A stretch of 64,000 nucleotides of DNA, taken from positions 161,642,912-161,706,911 of the forward strand of contig CM036617.1 of NCBI GenBank assembly GCA_020746105.1. Direction: 5' to 3'. This DNA is from Trogon surrucura (lineage: Eukaryota > Chordata > Aves > Trogoniformes > Trogonidae). The notes beneath the pieces are model-generated. The model ran no database searches. It was given only the letters and a program-made list of their open reading frames with translations, and had not been told where the DNA came from. Shown piece after piece: positions 49,661 to 61,975 of this stretch (within the stretch, counting starts at the first letter, position 1; every line of letters begins with the position of its first letter). The translations under genes and the position numbers were made by a program.

Positions 49661-52087
49661 GTCAATCTCCTAAGAGCTGCTCTGTGTGCCTGAGCCAGTG
49701 GCATTATACACTGAGCGCAGCATCCTGCGGTGACAGAGGCTGTGGGGCCAGCTTCTCTGTTGGTCTCTTTTTAGAAGAAAACATCCCCATAAGCCCATTC
49801 CTCTTCTTCCTTGCTGCGGGACTTCAGAAAAAGCAGAGTAACGTGTACCATCCCTGCAGCTCCGTGCCTGCTGGGGTGGGAGCTGGGCAGTGTGGGGCCA
49901 TGGCAGATGCGGATACCCATGGTAGATGTTGGTGCCCACTGCCTGGGGCAAGCCTGTGGCACGCAACTGCTGTCCGGTGGGTAGAACACCTCTGTCAGGT
50001 GCCCATGTTAAAAATGCATTGGTTGTGCCATTGTAAGAAAGGAAATAATGCATTTCTGTTTGAGTACGGTGTCTTTTGCTTTTGTGGGTGGCTCTTCTAA
50101 CGCTTTAATTGGTGTTGACTGGTGATGACTGGGTTATAGAGGGAGAGCCAGAAGCAGACGGTGTCTCAGTGATGAAGTAGCAAGCGACTTTGGGCTGGCT
50201 TTTACTGCAGCATAGAATTAAGCTGGTTTCTTCTGAAGCTTTCCTAGAAAAAAAGTTGAAATACAGTTTGCCTCTTTGCTAGATGGTTTGCAGGAGATGT
50301 TTGTTCGAGCTTGCTTGGAGGTTACTTTGGAATTTTTCTTTGCCATTGTTAGCAAATGAGACAATGCTTTCATTCCCAGACAGTTTTTAATTTTTAAAGC
50401 TGATGAGTGCCTCACTTTGACATAGTGTTAAACATTTAAATACACCAGTAGGGTGCCTTCTTCATATCAAACTCAGATGGCTCATCTGCAGAAGTAACGC
50501 CCAAAACAAACTGAAAACAATTCTTTTCATATGCAGAAAACTCAGCCAAAAAAACTTTCTTCCTTCTGTGATCAAAGCAGGAGCTATGTAGTTTGGTTTG
50601 TGCAATGGAGCTAGAATTTTTTTTCTTCACTGTAACATAGCTTAAGTCCCTTGTCAGCCAAGAGATATGTTTAGATTTTTCATCCCCATGTGGATTTGTG
50701 GGAACACGCACTAGGAGACCAGATCAACATTGTAATAGTGCCTGCATTGATCTAATGCAGTGTTTATGTGGACTCCAGCCATCATTCATTTCTTCTTCAG
50801 CATCCAGAGGCTATAATGGATTATTTTATACAATAATCATGATAGTACTTAGCTGTTGTCTAGCATTTGCAAGGCATTTTATGAAGAAGGTCAATATAAT
50901 TATCTCCATTTTATGGCTGGGAAATAAAGGTACAGAGACACAAAGTGATTCGTCCAGGTCCATGAGCACCACAGCAGTGATAGGACTAGAGAGAGGATTC
51001 GGGTCCCTCCAGGCCCAGGGCTGGCCCTGCTGCTAAATGAGCCCTTTCTTTTCCACTTGGATAGGGTTGTGCAGGGTCCGCCCTGTGCAGCTCTGGGATC
51101 AGTACCCACCCCAGAGACCCACACCGTGGGAGGGATTATATCTCCCCAATAGGACATGGCTGCTGAAGGATACAAACCGTGTGGCTTTCAAAAAAAGAAA
51201 AAAATCAATTGCTTTTTCCTTTGGTCATTGCAACAATTTCATGGAGGTGGGCTCAAATGGGAAGCATCTGTTGTCTTCCCTTCTCCAGTTGTCTTTTTTT
51301 CTTTGGGATATCCTGTCACTGAGATTTGACTGGAGCCTTACTGGTGTCTGGGATATCTGCCCTGGCAGCTCCTTTCTCCACCAACTCACTGCATCTACAC
51401 CTCTCGTACAGCTGCTTCCTGTGGTGGCCCAAGGAAATGGGTCTGTCCTTCCTCATGCCCTCTCTCATCAAAACCAAAGGGGATTGGGAGCCCAGCATGA
51501 CCATGAGTGACAACTCCATTCCTCCCAGTCCATCTGCAGCTCTGTGATGAGGTGTGAGAATACAGGGCCTTCCTAACACTAAGCTGAAATTAAGACCTGA
51601 TGCCTGACAAAGGCTGCCACCAAGACCATAGAGCTTCTGCTTGGCTGAGACATAACAGGCTTTGCACATTTGCACTCTCTCTGTGCAGACCTTATCTTAT
51701 TGCCTAAACACAGTTGAAAAAAAAAAAAAACCCACAAAAGTAGTATTTAACAGGGCCTAACCCATCTGTGCTTACAAACTGGGCCCCACCTAGCTTGTGC
51801 CCTGTTTGCAGCATATGGTTAACAGCTAATTATGGGCACCTTCCTGCACACAAGCCCTGCCCGCAGGGGACAGGAGCACAAGGAAGTGTGTCATTAGTTT
51901 TTGCCGTCCACAGTCCTTGTAACTACGGGATAAAACTGTGTGTGCTTAACGCACACCTCCTCCCAGGCCCAAGGTGAACTCCTGTCCTGTATTTACAGTC
52001 TTCTTCAGTATCCAGCAACTGTCAAGTGCAAGCCCTTCTTAGCCCCTGTGTTGAGTAATGGAAATGTTGTTTTCCCGTTGCATATAG
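49661..52087. other. Non-coding, nothing recognised
   Basis: An A14 run lies at 51717-51730. No exon or other element is seen. Confidence 0.5.
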
Positions 52088-52408
52088 AGTCATAGAATTG
52101 TTTAGGTTGGAAAAGACCTTTAAGGTCATGGAGTCCAACTGTTAACTGAGCTATGCTAAGTCCACCACTAAACCATGTCCCTGAGCACCACATCTACACA
52201 TCTTTTAAATACCTCCAGGGATGGTGATTCCACCACTTCCCTAGGGAGCCTGTTCCAATGCCTTATAACCTTTACCATGAAGAAATTTTTCCTAACGTCC
52301 AGTCTGAAGCTTCCCTGGTGTAACTTCAGGCCATTTCCTCTTGTCCTATTGCTTGTTACTTGGGAGAAGAGACCAACATCCACCTTGCTACAATCACCTT
52401 TCAGGTAT
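52088..52408 (-). mobile_element. CR1 LINE 3' portion
   Basis: Starts with 'gtcatagaattgtttaggtt' and runs about 320 bases into the end of ORF2. The minus strand reads [20 protein letters not shown] and then [20 protein letters not shown]. It is the same subfamily type as the copy at 35356-36129, in the opposite orientation. Confidence 0.92.
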
Positions 52409-53760
52409 GCCTGGCATCAAGGCATATCAAGATATACAACAGCGGGCTCTGAAAGAAATTAAAAAAAACAAAACAAAGACCAAAAAAACAGTTGCTTGTT
52501 TGGAAAGGTGTTTTGGCAGGTTTCTGAATGAGATACAGGTCATCTGAGAGCTTGCGATGTGAAGCAGAAATGGCTCCCAGCCCTTTTCCCTTCTTCTGCA
52601 GTGCTTGCTTCCCAAGCCTTTAGGCATCTGCAAATTCAAGAAATACTTGAAATTACAAAAATTGGAAGAGGCAGTTTGGTAGCTCATATTTCTTAAAGCA
52701 CATGAAACTCCAGTATGTCGCTAGCTGAATAAAGTGGATAAAGCATAATCCCTGTGCAGACCACAAATCGTTTGTCTACTCACAGAAAAACAGAGGGAGT
52801 GAGGGTGGAGAAAGCGGGGATTTTGGGTTGATCAGGGAGAGACATTTCCCACAAATATTTTATAATTTGCTCACACCTTTGCCACATGTGAAATCAGAGG
52901 TCTACAATAACTTCCCAATTCCTGAAAACACAGTTACTCAATTCAGAAGCTGCAGTGGGGTTTGCAGGAGATGTTTTTTTTCCCACGTGGAGCCCACTGC
53001 CCTTGCGGGAAGAGTCCTTGATTTTATTAAACCAATTGTAACCTCGTGCACCCACGTTCCCCGAAGCAGATAGCTGACCTTTCCCTTTCCATCTTGCTGT
53101 ACCCTCCATTTCCGAGTCACCGGGATACTTACGCTGGGCTACTCTGCGCCACATCAGGGCCACACAGGATGATGAAACGGATGATGAAACACACACCTCA
53201 TGACGGAGTTGGAAAGTGTCAGTTCTTGTTGCCTGTGCTCTCTACTGTTAATCTTATAAAATTTACTATAATCCTAAAAAAAAAAAAAAAGTTTGTTTTA
53301 TATATTGCTATATTTACAGTTTATTTTTTCAGTGTAAACTTCTAGCAGGAATACTCCCTTGTCTTTCGCATGTATCAAGATACAGTTTGTTGTTAAACCT
53401 GGTAGACAGCAGTGATATAGTATCTCTGCAAGGTAAAGCACTATGAGTTTTTCTGGAGTTAGTTCTTACTAGTTTTGAGGCAAGTTGGTTTGGTTTTTTT
53501 TTTGCTAATTTGTTTATTTATGGGCATTTCAGCAATACTTTTGGTCAGTCGAGGAATGAACAAAATGCTGTCATGTATAAAAAAGTGAAGCTTTGATCAG
53601 ATTTTGAACTGAGAGGAAAACAGGGAAAAGAAGTTGCAAGTGCTAGGACAAAGGAAAGGGAACAGCACAATACTGCTCAGTTCCTTAAATGTTATCTTGT
53701 GCCAAAATGTCTAGGTTTTGTTTTCTTATTTTTACACGATAAATTATTGGAAGAAGAAAA

Positions 53761-53807
53761 AAAGCTCTTTTTATTAAAGCTCTTTGTATTAAAAGCTCTT
53801 TGTGCGC
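53761..53807. repeat. Three-copy short tandem repeat
   Basis: AAAGCTCTTT occurs three times, at 53761, 53776 and 53793, with 5-7 base AT-rich spacers. Confidence 0.75.
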
Positions 53808-54258
53808 TTTACTAGTGGCTTGCCTACAAATAGAAAGTTCTTACTTAATATCAGGGAATTACGTTAGTCTCTTATCTTAATTACGCTTCGTAATTGTGTA
53901 GGCCGGCGGCTCACTACTGCCTTCCCCAAGAATTGCAGTGGGAAGCAGAGAAAGTCCTTGTCTGCTTAAATAAGAAAGGAGTGAGGCTGGGAACCTGTGT
54001 GCAAAGCATCTTCTTCCGGAACTGGACTGGAAGGTGGTGATGGAATTGCTGCTCCACGTGGAGATGCTGCCAACTGATCCGCAGCCTGGGGCTCCTCGTT
54101 TTGCTGCTTACCCACTCAGGAGTCCGTGTGATACCAAGAGAGCTCTGCAAAGCAAAGGAGGCCACAGGAGATGCAGGGAGCAGGACCTAAGTTGTGGTGA
54201 TGTACATGGTGAGGACGGGGGCTTGTGATGCAGAAGGGATCTCCTACCTGGATGGCAA

Positions 54259-54310
54259 GGTTGTTTGTCTGTTTGCAGATGCCCCCTTAAACAAACAAAC
54301 AAACAAAACC
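54259..54310. repeat. (AAAC)n with opposing (GTTT) arm
   Basis: A GGTTGTTTGTCTGTTTG arm is followed 12 bases later by an AAAC repeat ending in AAAACC. The arms are largely complementary, so an imperfect hairpin of about 16 bp is possible. Confidence 0.55.
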
Positions 54311-57300
54311 CACCCAACACCCAAACAACCTTAGATGGGGAAATTGAGAAAGTCTTTAGCTGGGTCTTTCCTTCATCTGGGAATAGGCTTAACTGACAAC
54401 ATGTTTTTCTAATATCAGAAATGTAACTAAGTCCTAAATGCTGGCAAGGGGAAGAGGTGTGAATGGATTTTAAGATAACCTTCTGTAGTCCTTTTTTTCC
54501 CCCCTCTCTGTTTTAAAATAAATTCCCAGGAGTGGGGGAAGTGGAGAGATCATGTCCTTCTGCACTTCCCTTCACACACTCACCAGAGCGAAAGGTCATG
54601 TTGTAGAACCCGTACCTCCAAAAATTGCATCTGAGTCTGTGCGTGGATTAAGTACCATGAAGAATCATTTTAAAAACACACAAAAATGCCACTTTCTTTC
54701 AAAAGCAGGATTGACTCATAAATTGTGAACAAGGACTAACAAATACAGCCCCCAAGGAGAAAGGAGACGCACTGTATGGGCACACCGGGGTTCGAGTGCG
54801 TGCTGGACCCAGCTTGTCACCGCCTTGCAACATCAGGATGCGGCAAGTGTGGTTCCCTAACTGTCGGGCTGGGCCTCTGCAAACAGCCAAGTCTTTGAGC
54901 ACTCTGCCCCCTGAGGAGACAAAATTGTCGTTCCTGAACTACCAAGTAGGAAAAGGATTTCAGTGATGATAGCCACAGAGAAGCAATTACTTAAAATGAT
55001 AAAGTTCAACCATTTTTACGCTGGACATCCTCGCAAGTGAAGAGTAAAGGGCTGGCTAAGTCGACAGCCACTGCTAACCTCAAGCATGTCTGTCGCTTTA
55101 GATTTCACCTTTAAATTGTTTTCACATATACCCGTGCATATATCCCTTCTGTGGGTTTGTTGTGTCTTGGGTGGGAATGGAAATTACCACTGGCTGAACA
55201 GAGCTTTTCCTCGTCTCTGTCCTCCAGGAAGCCTGCTATTCCTGTTTCTTTTGGTTCTGATCAAAACATAATATGTATGTATAATCTTACTGCACATGAA
55301 ACATGCAAATACTGTTATGCTTTTTGGGGTGTTATAGTGAATTGTGAGAAGCACCTACATCTGCTGGCTGGGGCCTAACTGCATATGTATTCTACTTGGA
55401 TTTATGTATGCTTTCAGTACTGCCTAAGATACAATGAGACAGAGATGCCAGTCCAGTGCCCTAAAAACATTTGGAAGCATCTTTTTATTCTTTACATTTT
55501 TAGTGAATAAAAGGTTACGGAAGATGTTAGGAAGGCTGTTTCAAGCAGTAAGATTATCTGGGCTTGGAAACAACATCCAGAGAAGTTGAAGAGTACTTCG
55601 TCATGGACAATTTTAAGAAAAGAGATGAAAACCTGTCAGAATTCATGTAGATGTTGCAAGCAATCCTTTCCTAGAACAAAGGACAAGGTCCAACATCTTG
55701 TAAGGACAGCAAGTGCTACTGTGTTGGCTGCGCAAGACCTCTGAACCAAGCTGTGCTTGCGACCTGGTGGTAATGCCATTGGCTGGTGTGGGAAAAAGGG
55801 CAACTTAAAACCAGAGGACTTCCTTGGGGGCTCTGGTCCCATCCGTGCAGCAGAATCTCATGTCACACGTCTGCAAACACAGCCACTAATGATAGATCCA
55901 CAAGGAACCAAGCAATTATGAAGTGGTCCTTCCGCTGGCATGACCTCCCCATTTCTGGCAGACAACTGTTAATAAGCTTTCTGAGATAAAGCTTGCATGT
56001 ACATCATTGGTGCTTAATAGGTACCTGTGGCCTTTGCTTCCAGGAGTTTCTCAGATCTTTTCTGAAATTGTTTACGCTCTTGGCTTCTGAAATGTACCAC
56101 AGCCATGGACTCCACAGCTTTATTATACACAGTGAGATTTAGTTTTGGCTGGCAGTTTCTCTGAGCATCCCTGGTTAGTAGCTTCTGAGAAATCCCAAGT
56201 AATGGCTCCCCTCTGTGCCAGACGTGAGTCTACACATCTCTCCATGCCCAGCACATGGAGCATAGGTGCTGTAGGAAGAAAGTCAGGAAGGGTTTTGAGC
56301 TCAGTGGAGTACAGCCGGGCGGCTGCCCCTGGCTAAGCAATACCTGGCTGGAATCCAAGGGCAGCTCTTTTCTTCAGTGTCTGCAAGAGGAGCAGCTGAG
56401 CTGCTGAACCTTGCCTCTCCATGGGGCAACAGCACCTGCTGAGTCCTTGCTGGAGGTCCTAATGCAACTAGATGCTGAAATCAGTGGGATCAGGGAAAAA
56501 AGCAGGTGATGTGGCATCCATCCGCTGCACATCCTTCCCTCCCACTCTTGCTGGAGGCACCACCAGTGCCTCCCTTCCAGCTAGCGAGTCGATGGCCTCA
56601 TTGCGTCACTCACCCCCACTCCTCTCAGTGTCATACACATTTGAGGAGCAACAGTCATCTGCCTGAGCCTGCTTGTCTGAAGAGTTGGTGGCCGTGGCCC
56701 AGTGGCCCTGCAGCGACAGTGCTCTCTGATGCCAGTGCTTGGTTCCTTCTCTGATGGGTGTCCTGTTCACAGCAGGCTGCACACATGCTGCTGCCCCAAA
56801 GGCTCCTCTGCCAGGGATGTGCAATTGACGCCTGCTTTACAGGTACAGGATTACAGCCTTGCTTTGTAAATTGACGCCCTGTGATTAGAATCATTAGCAC
56901 TCTCAACTTCCACAGCAATGTACGCAAGGCTCTCGTAAGCTCACTGCTTGTTCCTAGTAGTTGGAGATAGCACTGGGAGATCCCGCGAATGCTGCTTTTG
57001 ATTTGAGTGGTTATTGCAGTGCAGCACATTTTGAATACAGAAATTCCATGGAATGGCCTGATCCTAGATACAGTCCTCTTCTGCCTGGCAGCCTGTTTGC
57101 TGTCATGTTTTTCCCTGCAGCTCTCAAGATGCCATTTGTAGGCAGCTGACTGGATGGAGAAGGAAAGAATTGCAGCAGTTACTGCTCTCTCCATGCAAAT
57201 GCCAACTTCCCATTCACTTAAATTTGCCCTGAGCACCTTTTTAAAACATGGCTCAATTTCCCTCTTTCACAGTTTTTGCTGGCGCTTATCATCCTGGAAT

Positions 57301-58622
57301 GGTGTTTAATCAGTCCGTGTCTGAATTCTCTGTAAGGATAATTGATGTCCATGTCTCCAACAAGCTGAAAATTGTTTCCACCCCCACCCCAGCCTTTGAC
57401 ATATAAAGGGAGTTTGTTTCCTTCTGTAGATGTTTTTGTCTAATAGGAAAATGCCCTGGCTGCAAGGCTTGTGACATAGAGCTGCAGACACCTGCCCTTC
57501 AGCCCAGGGTAGGAGAGGTGTGGTGCCCTTTCTGGATTAAAGCTGAGGACTGTCTCCTGAGCTCACCCCATGCAGGCACTGGACATGTTGCAGAGGTGTG
57601 TTTTCTTCCAAACTGTTTGATCCCATTTTTTTTCCCAGGGCTGTTTCAAGAACGAAGTCACCCTGTCTCAGGACCACTTTCGGATGTCCTTCCAAATCGT
57701 GCTTCAGGACACAGCAGCCAGGGTATCTACACCTCAAGATCCTTCAAGCACCAAAAGATCACCAGAGATCCAGAATGGCCACTCCACCCAGATTTAAACT
57801 TCCAGTCTTTTCAATGAGAATGTAATTAGCCTTCCGAAGAAATGAGTCAGAAGCTCTCACTGGCACTTTTGAAAGCTTAAACCAGCTCGGTGCTGCTGAC
57901 ATGCCTTTGGCATGTCCAAGTGTTGCAACATCTTCTGAACTGGTAGCGTGACCAGGAATCAAACCAGCATGTGCGAGGTGATGCACATCTCATTGCGACT
58001 ACAAAATCTCTAGTAAGGCCCAATATTTTCTTTCCAGATTCAGAGAAAACACCCAGATGCTTTTGAAATACAAACAGGCTCTAAGTCAGCAGTACGGGTG
58101 CCTGAGTCTGCATGCAGACTGAGACAACTCTCTACCTCTCATTTCTCCTGTTCATCTCAATGCATTTTTAATGTGGTAGCCTAAAAATGGTGCAACCCTT
58201 AATGTGTTGACCTCTGAAGCACCATTTTTTTACAAAGGCTGGTGAGCAAACCACTCAGCTCACTTGTTCCACCCTCCGTGGGCGCTCACCTTTTATCTCC
58301 GTGAAGCCAAACAAACCATTTACTAGAAAACCTTCCAAATTTGGACTTCCCCTGAGTCTGATCTGCTGTCATGTGTGCTCAGCCCGAGCAGTCATGCCAC
58401 TTTGTGAAAACATATGGACAGAGTCAGGTGAATGAAATTTTTGGAGAAATAACTGTCCCCAGAAGTTTGGTCCTGGTGGTGCCTTCCTTCTCCCACCAAA
58501 TGGAAACTTGCTATTTTGAACAGCCACTGCACTGAGGTGTTGAAGACGCCAGAGGGCTCTACTGCGAGATGTGCAGCTGGATCTCCACAAAGTCCCTAGG
58601 ATTGTGCTCTTTTTTTACGACA

Positions 58623-58633
58623 CCCCCCCCCCC
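58623..58633. repeat. Poly-C run (C11)
   Basis: Eleven consecutive C on the + strand. Confidence 0.8.
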
Positions 58634-59824
58634 ACCACTGCCAAAGATGAGCTGCTGCTGGCACTGTGGACCTCAATTTCTTACCCGCAGCTTGACAGCG
58701 GCTCCAGTTCAGGTTGCTTTTGTCCTCTGCTCCATGATTTTTTTATCAGAATATGGCGGTTTAGGATTTTTATTGCGCATAGTGCATCTTGCGGAAGGAC
58801 CGAGGCTAGGCTGAGAAACCAGTTTCTGACAGCACTTGACTTCATCTGGAAGACAATCCCGTCTTGGTGTTTTTGGTGGTGTCATAGTTTACCCCAACCT
58901 GTTTGACAAATGAGCCTACCTGTAGTTGCGTTCATGCCTTTCCTATAGGAAGTTTATATTGAAGGGTTGCCAGTCTTCGGTCACTTGGACGGGGAAATCT
59001 CTTACATGACTCGCCTTGTTTGCTCAAGAATTTTGGCTGCCTCTGTTGGCATGATAGAGAAATGTGTTTGCTAGGCTTTTATCCTTAAAGGGATAGAATT
59101 TCGCTGGTATTTTACACTTAAAAGGATATAACATTTCTTCAAAACCAGAATGCACAAGCATATACATTCTCAGTCTGTTGCCTGGGATATTAGCCAGGCA
59201 GCTCCTAATAACACTGAAACCTAGCAATGTAAGATTAAAATACATTAGGAGGGGATAAGTTGTCCAAATGTTGCACAATAAATCTTAACGCGCATAGGAA
59301 GCGCACCCTAAGCCCAGTACAAATCTTACTTGGCAAACCCTTCGTGATACTGAGCGGGTTAATTTCAAGAACGTCTAAGGCCTTTATGGGATTTGTTTTA
59401 ATTATTATGAAGTTGCCCTTCGTGACTCGGATGATGCCTGGTATTCTTACGTGGCAGTTTCTGCTCAGTTTCAAAACGTCTTGACTTGCCTCATGCTGTT
59501 TGTGCGTGTGCCTGCGGTGACTTTCGTTTGTTTATAGCGACATCGGGAAACTGCTGGTGTGAAAACCCAGCGAGGAGGGCTGGAGCGGGACTCGCAGTTT
59601 TCTCGCCAGAGGAACCCTAGCGGTGGATGTCACAGAGATGGGCTTCACACCTTGCTGTTCCCCGCCGGGAGGGACACAGGGCTCGGTGCCTGGGGACTCG
59701 GTAAGGCCGCGTTCCGCCCCGAGCCTCGCTCCGCACCCGGCTCTCAGCGGTGCCGCCGGACCGGCGCCGGATTGCAGCGCGCAAGGTCCCGCCCTCGGAA
59801 CCGGGCCGCGGGCTCCTGCAGCCC

Positions 59825-59848
59825 GGGCGGGGTGCCGGGGGGGGGGGG
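59825..59848 (+). other. G-quadruplex-prone run in ABTB3 promoter
   Basis: GGG and GGGG followed by an uninterrupted G12 run, about 535 bp upstream of the start codon. Length variation and replication or sequencing difficulty would be expected here. Confidence 0.55.
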
Positions 59849-59967
59849 TCGGCGGCGTCCGCGGGGCAGCGCCCGGCGGAACCGCGCCCCCTCCCGCCCC
59901 TCGCGGCGCGGTGCGGGGCTGCGCCCCGCGGAGGCGAGGGGAGGAGTCTCCAAGCTCAGAGCGCCGC

Positions 59968-60065
59968 CCCATTGGCCGCTGGGCACGGTGCTTTGCATGT
60001 CTCCGCCCCCAGCGCAGTCCCATTGGCCGAGAGCCGGAGGCGCTTTGCGTTGGCTCCGCCTCCCC
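59968..60065 (+). promoter_or_regulatory. Tandemly duplicated CCAAT/octamer-like/GC-box module
   Basis: Two imperfect copies of a unit of about 51-53 bp lie head to tail. Copy 1 has CCCATTGGCCG (ATTGG at 59971), CTTTGCAT at 59991 and CTCCGCC at 60001. Copy 2 has CCCATTGGCCG (ATTGG at 60022), CTTTGCGT at 60043 and CTCCGCC at 60054. The spacing between elements is kept to within 1 bp (20/21 and 10/11). ATTGG is the inverted NF-Y box, CTCCGCC an Sp/KLF-type GC box, and CTTTGCAT is close to an inverted POU octamer. Binding is inferred from the motifs. Confidence 0.75.
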
Positions 60066-60369
60066 CCGCGCCGCCTGGCCGGCGCTGCGCTGCGGTGTCG
60101 GGCCGGTGGCGCGGCGCAGTGCAGGAGCCGGAGCTGGCCGGGAGCGGGGCCGCCGGCGGCAGCAGCAGCAGGGCGCGGGCAGCACCGCCGCTTCGCTGGC
60201 GTCTGGCGGAGCGGGGCGGTAGCAGGCTGCGGCTTGGCGGGACGAAGCGGCTGGAGGGTCTCGCCGCGCCTCCCTGCCCCCCTACTCCCTCCGTCCGTCC
60301 CTCCCGGCCGTTCTCCTCCCCACCCGCTTTCCTGTGAGCCGCTCCCCGCCCGGGTCCCGCGGGTGCAGC

Positions 60370-61657
<1,288 letters not shown>

Positions 61658-61920
61658 TAGGGGCAGCTGGCAGGGGTGTCGGGTGATCGACAGTCGTTCC
61701 GAGCTTCAGTTTTCCACAGGAAATGGCAGAAGCGCAGCTGAAGCGCTCGCAAGCGAGATCAAACTTTTTTACATATGCAGTGGTTTGGCCAGAGATTGCG
61801 TGGTTGGCGCTGAAATGCAGTCTTTCTGGACAGATTTCATTCATGTTGCTGCTTGTTTACCCAGAGCTTGACACAGATGCAACACGGTGATGCATCAACT
61901 TCCTGGGGTTTGTTGATTGG

Positions 61921-61975
61921 TGTTTTTTTTTTCTTTTTTTCTTTATTTTTTTGTTTGTTTTTTTTTTTTTTTAAA
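61921..61975. repeat. T-rich low-complexity tract
   Basis: Nearly pure T with a few C, A and G interruptions over about 55 bases, in ABTB3 intron 1. It could be the relic tail of an inserted element on the minus strand, but no element is recognisable next to it. Confidence 0.7.

Larger units (their letters stand above)
52409..59689. other. CR1-free non-coding interval upstream of ABTB3
   Basis: About 7.3 kb with no recognisable transposon. It holds an A15 run (53276-53290), a three-unit minisatellite (53761-53807), an (AAAC)n patch (54288-54310) and a C11 run (58623-58633). No coding exon is supported. Promoter-proximal regulatory sequence is likely but not individually identifiable. Confidence 0.5.

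Noticed and set aside
54780..54820. tRNA-like 'ggggttcgag' B-box
   Set aside because: No T-stem pairing, no acceptor stem and no A-box at the right distance.
1..59689. Endogenous retroviral genes or paired LTRs
   Set aside because: I saw no gag, pol or env-like frames and no long direct repeats. The only reverse-transcriptase-like text belongs to CR1.
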